DNA of 64,000 bases from Glycomyces artemisiae (lineage in GTDB: Bacteria; Actinomycetota; Actinomycetes; Mycobacteriales; Micromonosporaceae): NCBI RefSeq assembly GCF_003002955.1, contig NZ_PVTJ01000002.1, positions 372,001-436,000 of the forward strand, read 5' to 3'. The notes under the pieces were generated by a model. That model ran no database searches. It had not been told where the DNA came from and worked only from the letters and a program-made list of their open reading frames with translations. A program made the position numbers and the translations under genes. Positions 51,751 through 61,145 of the stretch are shown one piece after another. Position 1 is the stretch's first letter, and each line of letters begins with the position of its first letter.

Positions 51751-53820
51751 ATGCTGGGTTACGTGACCGCATCGACCGAGACCAGCCAAAACACCGCCGA
51801 CACCATACCTGTTGGCGGCGGCGGTCCCCGAAGCGGGCTGCGCGCGGCGAAGCGCGGCCGGGGGCTGCGCGTCCTCGCCGTCGCCGCCGCGGGGCTCGCC
51901 GGGCTGCTCGCCGCGGTGATCGCCCTCGACCTCGGCGGCGCCGTCGACGTCGAGGCCGTCCCCGGGCTCTCGGCCGCGGACCCCGCGGTCACGTGGGCCG
52001 CCGGGCTCCTCAAGTACGCGTACGACCTGGCGATGCTCGCCGCCGTCGGCTGCACCATCGCGGCCGCGTGCTTCCTGCCCGGGAGGGCTGACGCGCGGGT
52101 GCGCCTGTCGGCCCAGTCGTGGCGGTGGCTGCGCGTGGGCGCCGCGGCCTCCGGACTGTGGGCGGCCGTGGCGCTCGTGAGCCTCCCGGTGGACTTCGCG
52201 AACACGTTCGCGCGGCCCCTTTCGGGCGTCACCCTTCCGGGGCTGTGGTCCTACATCGCGCAGTACGAGCAGGGCCGGGCGCTCGGGCTCACGGTGCTCC
52301 TCGCGGGCGCGGCCGCCGTCGCTGCGGCGCGCGCGTTCACGATCCCGGGCGCGGCCCTCGCCGCGGTCCTGGCACTCGCGGCCGCGGTGCCGCCGGTGTT
52401 CACCGGGCACTCGGCGTCCAACGGCAACCACCAGATCGCCGTCGACGGGCTCCTCATCCACATCGTGGCCGCCGCGTTCTGGGCCGGGGGCCTGTTCGCG
52501 CTGTTCATCGCCCGCAAGGACCCCGCGGTCGCCGCCCGCCGGTACTCCGCGGCCGCCGCGTTCGCGTACCCGGCCGTGGCCGCCTCCGGGCTCATCGTGT
52601 TCGTCGCGAACGTCGCGTTCAGCGACCTGTGGGCGTCCGCGTACGGGCGCATCGCCCTCGCGAAGCTCGCGGTCCTCGCCGTCGGCGGCGTCCTCGGGTG
52701 GGCGCACCGGCGCCGCACCCTCCCCGCCGTCGCGGCCGGGAGCCGCCGCGCGTTCAACCAGCTCGCCGCCGTCGAGCTCGCGCTCATGGCGGTCGCGTTC
52801 GGCCTCGCCTCCTCCCTGTCGGTCACCCCGCCCCCGGCCGAGGAGCTCCCCGACCCGAACACGGCCCTCCTCGGATTCCCCACGCCCGAGCCGATCACGC
52901 TCGCGCGCCTCCTCACCGACTGGTACCCGTCGGTCCTGTTCTGCACCGCGGCCCTCGCCGCGACCGGCTTCTACATCGCCGGTGTCGTGCGCCTGCGCCG
53001 CCGCGGCGACACCTGGGCCTGGTACCGCACCGCGCTGTGGATCGGCGGCTGGGCGGTCATCGTGCTCACCACCTCCACCGGCCTCGGCAAGTACGGCATG
53101 GTCCTGTTCAGCGCCCACATGGTGCAGCACATGGCGCTCAACATGCTCGCGCCGATCCTGCTCGTCCTCGCCGCGCCCGTGACCCTCGCGCTGCGCGCCC
53201 TCAAGCCCGATCGCGCCGGGGGACCGCGCGAATGGCTCCTCGCCGCGCTCCACAGCAAGTGGTCGAGCTTCATCTCGCGGCCGCTCATCGCGCTCCTCAT
53301 CTATTTGACGAGCCTCTACCTCATGTACTTCACCGGGATGTTCGAGTGGGCCATGCGGTCCCACTTCGGGCACCTGTTCATGACCGCGCACTTCCTCGCC
53401 GCCGGAAGCCTCTTCTTCTGGGTCGTCATCGGCCCCGACCCGAAGCCCCGGCCGCTCTCCTACCCCGCCAAGGTCCTCCTCTACTTCGTGTCGATCGTCT
53501 TCCACGCCATCTTCGGCGTGACCCTCATGATGGGGACCACGCTCATCGCCGACGGCTGGTACACCCAGATCGCCGTCCCCTGGGTCGCCGACCTCCTCGC
53601 CGACCAGCGCGCCGGAGGCGGGATCGCCTGGGGCTTCGGAGAAATCCCCTCCCTCATCATCATCGTGGTCCTCATCGGACAGTGGGCCCGCTCGGAGGAG
53701 CGGGAGGGACGCCGCCTCGACCGGATGGCCGAACGCGCCGCCGCCTCGGGCCATCCGGAGGACGACCCCCACGAGGTGTACAACGCCTACCTTGCCAGCC
53801 TCGACCAGGAACGGCGCTAG
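51751..53820 (+). CDS. CopD-domain / CtaG cytochrome c oxidase assembly fusion protein
   Basis: A 689-residue membrane protein joining two parts. The N-terminal ~340 residues resemble copper-resistance CopD, with VFTGHSASNGNHQ and HIVAAAFWAGGLFALFI. The C-terminal ~330 residues match the caa3 assembly factor CtaG, with SAHMVQHMALNMLAPILLVL, LMYFTGMF, HAIFGVTLMMGT and YTQIA. Conserved His residues in both halves would bind copper. The fusion is known in actinobacteria and is thought to supply Cu to cytochrome oxidase. The start could be GTG 51724; ATG 51751 fits the homologous start better. Confidence 0.9.
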   Translation: MLGYVTASTETSQNTADTIPVGGGGPRSGLRAAKRGRGLRVLAVAAAGLAGLLAAVIALDLGGAVDVEAVPGLSAADPAVTWAAGLLKYAYDLAMLAAVGCTIAAACFLPGRADARVRLSAQSWRWLRVGAAASGLWAAVALVSLPVDFANTFARPLSGVTLPGLWSYIAQYEQGRALGLTVLLAGAAAVAAARAFTIPGAALAAVLALAAAVPPVFTGHSASNGNHQIAVDGLLIHIVAAAFWAGGLFALFIARKDPAVAARRYSAAAAFAYPAVAASGLIVFVANVAFSDLWASAYGRIALAKLAVLAVGGVLGWAHRRRTLPAVAAGSRRAFNQLAAVELALMAVAFGLASSLSVTPPPAEELPDPNTALLGFPTPEPITLARLLTDWYPSVLFCTAALAATGFYIAGVVRLRRRGDTWAWYRTALWIGGWAVIVLTTSTGLGKYGMVLFSAHMVQHMALNMLAPILLVLAAPVTLALRALKPDRAGGPREWLLAALHSKWSSFISRPLIALLIYLTSLYLMYFTGMFEWAMRSHFGHLFMTAHFLAAGSLFFWVVIGPDPKPRPLSYPAKVLLYFVSIVFHAIFGVTLMMGTTLIADGWYTQIAVPWVADLLADQRAGGGIAWGFGEIPSLIIIVVLIGQWARSEEREGRRLDRMAERAAASGHPEDDPHEVYNAYLASLDQERR

Positions 53821-53922
53821 ACGAACGTCCGGAACCACCCCCGACCGACGTCAGGGATTCCGGCCCCCGATTCCGGTCGAAAGACAGATGCGGCCCGCCC
53901 CTGGCCGCCATACCGTTGCGGC

Positions 53923-55095
53923 ATGAGCGACACCAGCCACACCAGCGAGACCGCCGCCTTCGAGACCCTCGCCGTCCACGCCGCCGAACCCCGGCCCGCA
54001 CACGGCGGATCCGTCGTCCACCCCCTCTACCAGGGCACCGTCTTCGAGACCGTCCCCGGCCAGGCCTACGACGACCTCCAGTACATCCGCCTCAACACCA
54101 ACCCCTCCCAGGAGTACCTCCACCGCAAACTCGCCGCCCTCGAAGGCGCCGAGACCGCGCTCGCCACCGCCTCCGGCATGGCCGCCATCACCACCACCCT
54201 CCTCGCCACGCTCGGCGCCGGAGACCACCTCATCGCCGCGGGCGCCTTCTACGGCGGCACCCACCACTTCCTCACCGAGCAGGCCCCGCGCCTCGGCTGG
54301 ACCGTGGACTTCGTCGACCCCGACGACCACGACGCCTGGACCGAAGCCCTCCGGCCCCAGACCAAGGCGTTCATCGTCGAGACCATCAGCAACCCGCTCG
54401 CCCGCGTCGCCGACCTCGAAGGCATCGCCGCGTTCAGCCGCGAGCACCGCCTCACCAGCATCATCGACAACACCTTCGCCACACCCGTCGTCTTCCGGCC
54501 CCACGCCATCGGATTCGACCTCGTCTGCCACTCCGCGACCAAAGCCCTCAACGGCCACTCCGACCTCGTCGCCGGAGTCGTCACCGGCTCGCACGAACAG
54601 GTCGCCGTCGTCCGCCACGTCCTCAACCTCTACGGCGGCAGCCTCGACCCCCACGCCGGATTCCTCCTCGCCCGCGGCCTCAAGACCCTCGCCCTGCGCG
54701 TGCGCCAGCAAGGCGCCACCGCACTCGCACTCGCGCAGTTCCTCAACGGCCACAACGCCGTCGCCGAAGTCAACTACCCCGGCCTCGACACCCACCCCGA
54801 CCACGCCCGCGCCGCCGCGCTCTTCGACGGCTACGGCTCCGTGCTCTCCTTCCGCCCCGCAGGCGGCGTCGAGGCCGCCGAAGCGATCCTCAAAGCGCTG
54901 CGCCTCCCCTACGTCGCCCCCAGCCTCGGCGGCGTCGAATCCCTCATCACCCGGCCCGCGATCACCAGCCACGCCGGCATGAGCCCCGAGGAGCGCGCCG
55001 CCGAAGGCATCCACGACGACCTCATCCGCTTCTCCACCGGCATCGAAGCCGCCGAGGACCTCATCGCCGACTTCCGCCGCGCCCTCGGCGACTGA
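53923..55095 (+). CDS. PLP-dependent transsulfuration enzyme (Cys/Met metabolism)
   Basis: A 390-residue type I PLP enzyme. Catalytic Lys207 sits in the HSATKALNGHSD context of the cystathionine gamma-synthase / beta-lyase / methionine gamma-lyase family. Other signatures are TNPSQEYLHRKLAALEGAE, IDNTFATP, and SLGGVESLITRP. The exact reaction is undecidable from sequence. Its stop is 105 bp before the next gene, with no obvious terminator. Confidence 0.9.
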   Translation: MSDTSHTSETAAFETLAVHAAEPRPAHGGSVVHPLYQGTVFETVPGQAYDDLQYIRLNTNPSQEYLHRKLAALEGAETALATASGMAAITTTLLATLGAGDHLIAAGAFYGGTHHFLTEQAPRLGWTVDFVDPDDHDAWTEALRPQTKAFIVETISNPLARVADLEGIAAFSREHRLTSIIDNTFATPVVFRPHAIGFDLVCHSATKALNGHSDLVAGVVTGSHEQVAVVRHVLNLYGGSLDPHAGFLLARGLKTLALRVRQQGATALALAQFLNGHNAVAEVNYPGLDTHPDHARAAALFDGYGSVLSFRPAGGVEAAEAILKALRLPYVAPSLGGVESLITRPAITSHAGMSPEERAAEGIHDDLIRFSTGIEAAEDLIADFRRALGD

Positions 55096-55200
55096 CACCG
55101 GGGAACCGCACGAACACGAAGGGGGTGGTCGCTGGCGCAGGGAACAGAACTTCATTAGGGTGGGGCCAATGCGCCGAATGCCCGCGAAAGGGGCCGTGCC

Positions 55201-56004
55201 ATGGGACCGTCCGACCGGATGCTGCTCGTCGAGATCACCGAACGGCTCAAACGCCTCGGCGGCGCCGTCGACGGCGTCCGCGAGACCCAAACGGGCATCG
55301 AACGGCGCCTCGACGCCCTCGAAGCCGAAGCGGCCGCGAACCGCAAGGCCCTCAAGGCGAGCGCGCGCACCTCGTACGCCCAGGTCGAGGACCTCATGGC
55401 GCTCTACCGTCTCGCCGGGCCCGCCGGACCGCTCCCGCGCATGCGCGGCTGGGCCGCCGGACCCGAACTGACGCGGTTCCTCGCCGAGGAGTTCACCGCC
55501 CGCGGCGGCGCCCGCGTCCTCGAATGCGGCTCCGGCACCACCACCGTGGTCCTCGCCCTCGTCGCGCGCGCACTCGGCACCGGGCAGGTCACCGCGCTCG
55601 AACACGACCCGCACTACGCCGCCCAGACCCGGGCCGAACTCGACGCGCGCCACCTCGGCGGCTGGGGCAAGGTCGTCGACGCGCCCCTGACCGACGTCGA
55701 CCTCGACGGCGAGCGCTGGCGCTGGTACGACCCGGACCTCGTGCCGCACAGCGAGATCGACATCCTCCTGGTGGACGGCCCTCCCGGCCCGACCGGGCCG
55801 CAGGCCCGCTTCCCGGCCCTGCCGGTCCTCGCCGAGCGCCTCGCCAAGGACGCCCTCGTCGTCCTCGACGACGCCGACCGCCCCGACGAGCGCGCCATCG
55901 CCGCCCGCTGGTCCGACGCCCACCCCGACTTCACCGCCGAGCACCTTCCCCACGAGCGGGGAACGCTGCTGCTGCGCCGCACTCCGGAGACCGACGAGGG
56001 CTGA
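55201..56004 (+). CDS. Class I SAM-dependent methyltransferase with N-terminal coiled coil
   Basis: A 267-residue methyltransferase. The first ~55 residues predict a coiled coil (EITERLKRLGGAVDGVRETQTGIERRLDALEAEAAANRKAL). The SAM motif is LECGSGTTT (107-115), a serine-containing variant, then ALEHDPHY and LLVDGPPGPTGPQARFPALPVL. It resembles FkbM-like or macrocin-type O-methyltransferases acting on sugars; substrate unknown. The TGA stop overlaps the first copy of a 16-bp repeat. Confidence 0.8.
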   Translation: MGPSDRMLLVEITERLKRLGGAVDGVRETQTGIERRLDALEAEAAANRKALKASARTSYAQVEDLMALYRLAGPAGPLPRMRGWAAGPELTRFLAEEFTARGGARVLECGSGTTTVVLALVARALGTGQVTALEHDPHYAAQTRAELDARHLGGWGKVVDAPLTDVDLDGERWRWYDPDLVPHSEIDILLVDGPPGPTGPQARFPALPVLAERLAKDALVVLDDADRPDERAIAARWSDAHPDFTAEHLPHERGTLLLRRTPETDEG

Positions 56005-56105
56005 GTCCGGTCCCGTCGGATGAACCCGGGTCCGACGGAAGTCCGGGTCGGGCCCGGTCTCGCCGAGCGGACCTGGGTCCGGCCCGCGGTGAGTCCGGTC
56101 CCGTC
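56002..56105. repeat. Two exact 16-bp direct repeats, 88 bp apart
   Basis: TGAGTCCGGTCCCGTC occurs at 56002-56017 and 56090-56105. The region between contains GC-rich stems, including an 8-bp one (56013-56020 / 56031-56038) that may act as terminator. Confidence 0.65.
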
Positions 56106-56217
56106 AGGCCGGTCCGGTGGCGTCCTCGCTCCTGAAGCATCCTGCCGTCCGGGGGTCACATGTTCCGGCGCCCGTACGTCATGAGTGCGAGGAACCGGAA
56201 CCACTGGAGGACCGAAT

Positions 56218-56982
56218 ATGAACACGGACAACGCATCGCGCACGATCGCGCTGGTCACCGGCGCGAACAAGGGGATCGGGCGGGCGACCGCCGCGCGGCT
56301 CGCCGCCAGGGGCGCGACGGTGCTCGTCGGGTCGCGGGACCCGGGCCGCGGCGAGCAGGCCGCGGCGGCGATCCGGGCGGACGGCGGGGACGCCCGCGCG
56401 GTCGCGCTCGACGTCACCGACCAGGCGTCGATCGACCGGGCCGCCAAGGAGATCGAGGAGCGGTACGGCCGCCTCGACGTGCTCGTGAACAACGCCGGGA
56501 TCTCCGGGTCGGGGAACGCGGCGCCGCAGGATGCGGTGGACCGCGTCCCCAGCGCCGTCGACCTCGCGGTGGTGCGGGAGGTGTTCGAGGTCAACGTGTT
56601 CGGCGTGATCGCGGTGACCAACGCGATGCTGCCGCTGCTGCGCCGCTCGCCGCGGGCCCGCATCGTGAACCTCACGAGCCATGCGGCGTCGCTGGCGCTG
56701 TACGCGGACCCCGAGGGCCCGTTCACCGCCCTGCCGTCGGCGGCGTACTCGCCGTCGAAGACCGCGCTCAACGCGATCACTGTCCAGTACGCCAACGAGC
56801 TGCGGGCCGAGGGCATCCCGGTGAACGCCGCCGCACCAGGCTATGTGGACACCGAGATCAACGGCAACACCGGCCTCCTCGCCCCGGCGCAGGCGGCCGA
56901 GTACCTGGCGGACCTGGCGCTGCTGGAGGCGGACGGGCCGACCGGCGCGTTCACCAGCGCCGACGGCCCGCTGCCCTGGTAG
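56218..56982 (+). CDS. Short-chain dehydrogenase/reductase
   Basis: A 254-residue classical SDR: cofactor loop TGANKGIG (14-21), NNAG (91-94), catalytic Ser154, Tyr177 and Lys181 (AAYSPSKTALN), and PGYVDTEI after it. The order and residues resemble NADPH-dependent carbonyl-reductase-like members; substrate unknown. GGAGG lies 7 bases before the ATG at 56218. It is convergent with pxpC. Confidence 0.92.
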   Translation: MNTDNASRTIALVTGANKGIGRATAARLAARGATVLVGSRDPGRGEQAAAAIRADGGDARAVALDVTDQASIDRAAKEIEERYGRLDVLVNNAGISGSGNAAPQDAVDRVPSAVDLAVVREVFEVNVFGVIAVTNAMLPLLRRSPRARIVNLTSHAASLALYADPEGPFTALPSAAYSPSKTALNAITVQYANELRAEGIPVNAAAPGYVDTEINGNTGLLAPAQAAEYLADLALLEADGPTGAFTSADGPLPW

Positions 56983-56989
56983 CCGGCGT

Positions 56990-57880
56990 TCAGGCCCGTT
57001 TACTCCAGTGGGGCATGGGGATCGGGACGAACCGGATGCGGGAGCCCGGGCGGGCCTGGGCGGCCGCGGCCTGGGCTTCGGGGCCGACGACGCCGATGAC
57101 CGGGTAGCCGCCGGTCGTGGGGTGGTCGGCGCCGAAGAGGATCGGCTGGCCGTTCGGCGGGACCTGGAGCGCGCCCGCGGCGATGCCCTCGCTCGGGAGC
57201 TCCAGGGACGCGTCGGTGCGGGCGAGGGCCGGGCCCTCCAGGCGCAGGCCGATGCGGTTGGAGTGCTCCGAGACCGTCCAGACGCCGCGGGTCAGCTCCG
57301 CGACCGCCTCGGGGCGGAACCACTCCAGTCGCGGTCCCAAGTGGAGCTTCATGACGAACTCGTCGCCGATGCCCGCCCACGGTGCGGGCCACTGGGTCGG
57401 CAGCGGCGGGTGGGCCGGTGCCGGGCCGAGGGGGATCGTGTCGCCGTCCTTCAGGGGGGCCGGGCCGAGCCCGGAGAGCAGGCACGTGGAGTGCGAGCCG
57501 AGGCTCGACTTCGGGTGCAGGCCACCGGAGAACGCGAGGTAGGACCGGACGCCGACCTCGGCGGGCCCGGCGTCGAGGACCGACCCGGCCTGGAGCTTCA
57601 CGGGCTGGCCCCAGGACTCGGGGCGGCCGTCGACCGTGACCGCGCAGGGGGCGCCGCCGACGACGACGGTGACGTCGCGGTGGGCCCTCACCGTGCAGCC
57701 GTTCAAGGTCGTCTCCAGGGCGCATGCCCCGGTCGGGTTGCCCGCCAGCTGGTTCGCGAGCCTCCAGGAAGGACGGTCAGCGGCGCCGGAGGGCGGCACC
57801 GCAAGGTGGCCCCAGCCGGGCCTGCCCGCGTCCTGGCAGGTCGTGAGGACGCCGGTGCGGAGGATCTCGATGTGGCTCAT
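56990..57880 (-). CDS. pxpC: 5-oxoprolinase subunit C
   Basis: A 296-residue biotin-dependent carboxylase-like protein, third subunit of the PxpABC 5-oxoprolinase, which opens pyroglutamate to glutamate with ATP. Signatures are GVLTTCQDAGRPGWGHLAVPPSGAADRPS at the start, VVVGGAP, and GTTGGYP-like TTGGYPVIGVV near the end. The start at 57880 overlaps pxpB by ATGA. Confidence 0.92.
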   Translation of the reverse strand: MSHIEILRTGVLTTCQDAGRPGWGHLAVPPSGAADRPSWRLANQLAGNPTGACALETTLNGCTVRAHRDVTVVVGGAPCAVTVDGRPESWGQPVKLQAGSVLDAGPAEVGVRSYLAFSGGLHPKSSLGSHSTCLLSGLGPAPLKDGDTIPLGPAPAHPPLPTQWPAPWAGIGDEFVMKLHLGPRLEWFRPEAVAELTRGVWTVSEHSNRIGLRLEGPALARTDASLELPSEGIAAGALQVPPNGQPILFGADHPTTGGYPVIGVVGPEAQAAAAQARPGSRIRFVPIPMPHWSKRA

Positions 57881-58524
57881 ACCCGCACCGCCGCGAATCG
57901 CACGCGGGTGCCGGGGACCAGGAGCGCCGCGGGTTCGCGGTGCTCGTTCCACAGGCGGCCCGGGTTCGTCATGGTCGCGATGAGCTGCCAGCCGCCGGGG
58001 CTGGTGCGCGGGTAGACGCCCGTGTAGGGCCCGGCGATGCCGAGCGAGCCCGCGGGGACGCGCGTGCGCGGGCTGTCGCGGCGCGGCACGCGGTAGCGCT
58101 CGGGGAGCCCTTCGAGGTAGGCGAAGCCGGGGGAGAAGCCGCAGAACGCCGCCTCGTACTCGATCCCGGAGTGGATGTCGGCGACGTCGTCGGGGCGCAC
58201 CCCCCACAGGGCCGCAACGGCTTCGAGGTCGGGGCCGTCGTAGCAGACGGGGATCTCGACGGCTTCGCCCGCGGTGTCGGGCTCGTCGGCGAGCGGCCAG
58301 CCGGGGAGTTCGGCGGCGAGGAGCTCGGGTTCGTCGACGCCGTCGACGAGGACGGTGGTCGCCCCCGGGACGAGGTCGGAGGCCTCCAGGAGGCCCGACA
58401 TGCGGCGGCTCTGGAGCGAGCGGTAGCAGGCGCGGGCGGCGGCTGTGGTGCCGCAGTCGATCAGGATGCCCCTCGGCCCGGCCGGGAGGGGCCTGAGCCG
58501 GTGGGCGGCGGGCGGTGTGCTCAC
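57877..58524 (-). CDS. pxpB: 5-oxoprolinase subunit B
   Basis: A 215-residue Kip1-like/AHS1-domain protein, second subunit of 5-oxoprolinase. Visible are VEIPVCYDGPDLEAVA, EYEAAFCGFSPGFAYLEGLPER, and VPAGSLGIAGPYTGVYPRTSPGGWQLI, all conserved in the family. It overlaps pxpA by ATGA upstream and pxpC downstream, so the three subunits are made together. Confidence 0.94.
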   Translation of the reverse strand: MSTPPAAHRLRPLPAGPRGILIDCGTTAAARACYRSLQSRRMSGLLEASDLVPGATTVLVDGVDEPELLAAELPGWPLADEPDTAGEAVEIPVCYDGPDLEAVAALWGVRPDDVADIHSGIEYEAAFCGFSPGFAYLEGLPERYRVPRRDSPRTRVPAGSLGIAGPYTGVYPRTSPGGWQLIATMTNPGRLWNEHREPAALLVPGTRVRFAAVRV

Positions 58525-59264
58525 GAGAATGCCTCCACGTCGATGCCTCGTTCGTCCAGTGCGGCCCGGATTGCTGCGGCGACCGCGACCGCGTCGGGAC
58601 CGTCGCCGTGCACGCAGATCGATTCGGCCGCAACGGGGGTGCGGGTCCCGTCGACCGCGGTGACCTCGCCGTGCGCGGCCAGGTCGAGCGCTTGGAGCAC
58701 GGCGGCGGCCGGGGCGAGGAGCGCGCCGGGCGCGCCGCGCGGGACCAGGCGGCCGTCGCTCAGGTAGCCGCGGTCGGCGAACGCCTCGCCCGCGACCCGC
58801 AGGCCCGCCGCGGCGGCGGCGCGGTCGAGTTCGCCGCCCCGCTGGGTCAGGACGAGCCCGATCCCGGCGAGGCGCGCGCCTTCGGCGACGGCCGCGGCCT
58901 GGGCCGGGTCGCGGCCGGCCCGGTGGTACAGGGCCCCATGGGGTTTGACGTAAGCGACGTGCGACCCGGCGGCCTCGGCGAAGACCCGCAGCGCCCCGAT
59001 CTGGTAGGCGACCTCGGCGGCGAGCTCGGTGGGCGGGACGTCCATCTCGCGGCGCCCGAACCCGGCGAGGTCGCGGTAGGAGACCTGCGCCCCGATCCGC
59101 ACGCCCGCGGCGGCGGCCAGCTCGCAGACCCGCCGGAGCGTGGCCGGGTCGCCGGCGTGGAAGCCGCAGGCGACGTTCGCGCTCGTGACGATCCGCAGCA
59201 GCGCGGTGTCGTCGGTGAGCTCCCAGCGGCCGAAACCTTCCCCCAGGTCCGCGTTGAGGTCCAT
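58521..59264 (-). CDS. pxpA: 5-oxoprolinase subunit A (LamB/YcsF)
   Basis: A 247-residue LamB/YcsF protein, first subunit of 5-oxoprolinase. It opens MDLNADLGEGFGRW, has NVACGFHAGDP, RIGAQVSYRDLAGFGRR, VKPHGALYH and SICVHGDGPDAV. It is the promoter-proximal gene of pxpABC. The operon removes pyroglutamate that forms spontaneously from glutamine and glutamyl compounds. A GntR gene on the same strand starts 167 bp upstream of it. Confidence 0.95.
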   Translation of the reverse strand: MDLNADLGEGFGRWELTDDTALLRIVTSANVACGFHAGDPATLRRVCELAAAAGVRIGAQVSYRDLAGFGRREMDVPPTELAAEVAYQIGALRVFAEAAGSHVAYVKPHGALYHRAGRDPAQAAAVAEGARLAGIGLVLTQRGGELDRAAAAAGLRVAGEAFADRGYLSDGRLVPRGAPGALLAPAAAVLQALDLAAHGEVTAVDGTRTPVAAESICVHGDGPDAVAVAAAIRAALDERGIDVEAFS

Positions 59265-59430
59265 GCGATCAACGGTACCGGATCACTCTTTCGGGCGCAT
59301 TTTGCGCACACAGGTGGTTCCGGGGCCGATTGCTGTCGGACCCTTCGGCGATCATCGGCCGCAGACCGGCGATCCCCGCTGCGCGGGCGGGGACCAAGCG
59401 CTGCCCCGCAAGGGTTCCGGATGAACCGGG

Positions 59431-60162
59431 TCAGTCGCGGCGGCCGGTCGGACCGGGCCGGGTGATGGTGAAGTCGACGCGCAGTGCGTAGCGTCCGGCG
59501 ACATATGCGCTCGTCGTGTGTTCGAGCGGGACGCCGCGATGGTCGGTGATGGTCCGGGTCTCGGTCAGCAGGGGCGTCTCGGGGTCGATGCCGAGGGCGG
59601 GCGCGTCCTTGCCGGCGACCTGGGCGGTGAGGACCGAGGACCCTCCGACCGGGTCGTGCCCCAGGTCCCGCAGCGCGCTGTGGAGCGATCCGGTCTCCAG
59701 ATCGGCCGACAGCAGCGGCGCGAGCGCTTCGGGGAACACGGCGTGTTCGATCGCCACCGGGAGGTCGTCGAACATGCGGATGCGGCTGATCGCGACCACG
59801 GGCGCGTCCAGGGGGAGGCGCAGCGCCTCGGCTTCAGCGGCGGTCGCAGGGCGCAGCCCCGCATCGAGGACCCTGGAGCGCGGCGTTCGGCCTTCGGCGC
59901 GGGCCTGGTCGTGGAAACTGAGGAGCATGCCGACCGGGCGGGCGGCGGTGCTGCGGCGGACGAAGCTGCCTCTGCCGGGGATGCGCTCGATCAGTCCGTC
60001 GCGCTCCAGTCCGGCGAGGGCGGCGCGGACCGTCATCCGGGAGACGCCGAACTCGGTCGCCAGCTGCGGTTCGGAGGGGAAGGGCGCGCCCGCTTCGGCG
60101 CCTGCCAGGCGGCGGCGCAGCTGCCGTTCAATGCGCTCGTACAACGGCTGCGTGGCGGCCAT
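59431..60162 (-). CDS. GntR-family regulator with UTRA domain (HutC type)
   Basis: A 243-residue regulator: N-terminal winged helix (PLYERIERQLRRRLAGAEAGAPFPSEPQLATEFGVSRMTVRAALAGLERDGLIERIPGRGSFV) and a C-terminal UTRA ligand domain (~95-235, with AISRIRMFDDLPVAIEHAVFP). I chose ATG 60162 since GGAGG is 9 bases upstream; a GTG at 60183 is possible. It is divergent from deoC with a 14-bp palindrome between, so it is the likely regulator of deoC, and perhaps also of pxpABC downstream. Confidence 0.92.
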   Translation of the reverse strand: MAATQPLYERIERQLRRRLAGAEAGAPFPSEPQLATEFGVSRMTVRAALAGLERDGLIERIPGRGSFVRRSTAARPVGMLLSFHDQARAEGRTPRSRVLDAGLRPATAAEAEALRLPLDAPVVAISRIRMFDDLPVAIEHAVFPEALAPLLSADLETGSLHSALRDLGHDPVGGSSVLTAQVAGKDAPALGIDPETPLLTETRTITDHRGVPLEHTTSAYVAGRYALRVDFTITRPGPTGRRD

Positions 60163-60249
60163 GGCGTCAGTCCTCCGGATCACGGCGTGTGTGGAAGGTC
60201 AATCATGCTCGGTCGGCGGCCGGTCGACATCGGCGTCTCAGTTGTATAG

Positions 60250-60263
60250 GCTGTCTAGACAGC
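60250..60263. promoter_or_regulatory. 14-bp palindrome between GntR and deoC genes
   Basis: GCTGTCTAGACAGC, perfect, 24 bp before the deoC ATG and 88 bp before the GntR start. The core GTCTAGAC resembles GntR/HutC-type operators. TTGTATA is immediately to its left. Confidence 0.7.
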
Positions 60264-60286
60264 TTGAATCTGAGAGGAGAACCGCC

Positions 60287-61042
60287 ATGTCGAACGACAC
60301 GGCCGCCACCGAGCCCTGGACCGGGCCCCTGCCGGCGCTGGCGGCGGTGGCGAAGATGATCGACCACTCGCTGCTGCGGCCGGAACTGACCCGGGCCGAG
60401 GTCGACGCGGGCCTGGACACCGCGCTGGCGTACCGAACGGCGTCGGCGTGCGTGCGCCCGGCCGACGTCCCCGCCGCCGCGGCGGCACTGGCCGGGAGCG
60501 GGGTCCTGGTGGGGACCGTCGTCGGGTTCCCCCACGGCTCCTCGACGGTCGCCGCGAAGGTGTTCGAGACGACCGAGTCGATCGGCGCGGGGGCGCAGGA
60601 GGTGGACATGGTCGTCAACATCGGCCGCCTCAGGTCCGGGGAGACCGCCTTCGTCCGCGATGAGATCGCCGCGGTCGTCGCCGCCGCGCAGGGTCGGGCA
60701 GTGAAGGTGATCTTCGAGAACGCCTACCTCGACGACGAGCAGAAGACCGCCGGGTGCCTCGCCGCCGAGGCCGCGGGGGCCGCGTTCGTGAAGACCAGCA
60801 CCGGGTTCGCGCCCGGCGGGGCCACCGCTCACGACATCGCGCTCATGCGCCGCACCGTCGCCCCCGGCGTACAGGTCAAGGCCGCCGGCGGCGTGCGCAC
60901 CCTCGACGCCCTCCTGCACCTGCACCGCCTGGGCGCCACCCGCTTCGGCGCGACCGCCACCGCGGCCATCCTCGACGACCTCGCGGGCCGCCTGCAAGGC
61001 GCCGCACCGCGCGCCTCCTCGGACGCAGGCCACGGCTACTGA
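60287..61042 (+). CDS. deoC: Deoxyribose-phosphate aldolase
   Basis: Cleaves 2-deoxyribose 5-phosphate to glyceraldehyde 3-phosphate and acetaldehyde. The 251-residue class I aldolase has the Schiff-base Lys169 (AAFVKTSTGF), EVDMVVNIG with Asp107 in the proton relay, and VKAAGGVRTLDALL. GAGAGGAG lies before the ATG. It is probably induced by relief of the divergent GntR regulator. The GH43-like gene follows after 185 bp. Confidence 0.95.
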   Translation: MSNDTAATEPWTGPLPALAAVAKMIDHSLLRPELTRAEVDAGLDTALAYRTASACVRPADVPAAAAALAGSGVLVGTVVGFPHGSSTVAAKVFETTESIGAGAQEVDMVVNIGRLRSGETAFVRDEIAAVVAAAQGRAVKVIFENAYLDDEQKTAGCLAAEAAGAAFVKTSTGFAPGGATAHDIALMRRTVAPGVQVKAAGGVRTLDALLHLHRLGATRFGATATAAILDDLAGRLQGAAPRASSDAGHGY

Positions 61043-61145
61043 GCGCCGCCGTCCCCACCGGCGGGCCGCGGACCGGCGGCCCGCCGGTCCGCGGAGCCGA
61101 TTCGGCGACTCCGGCGCGAGCCGCAAGCCGCGCAGCGGAAGCGGG

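Noticed and set aside
52119-56135. 1338-codon open frame spanning the CtaG-CopD, transsulfuration and methyltransferase genes
   Set aside because: Arg/Pro/His-rich translation in the wrong frame of three well-supported genes; typical of high-GC DNA.
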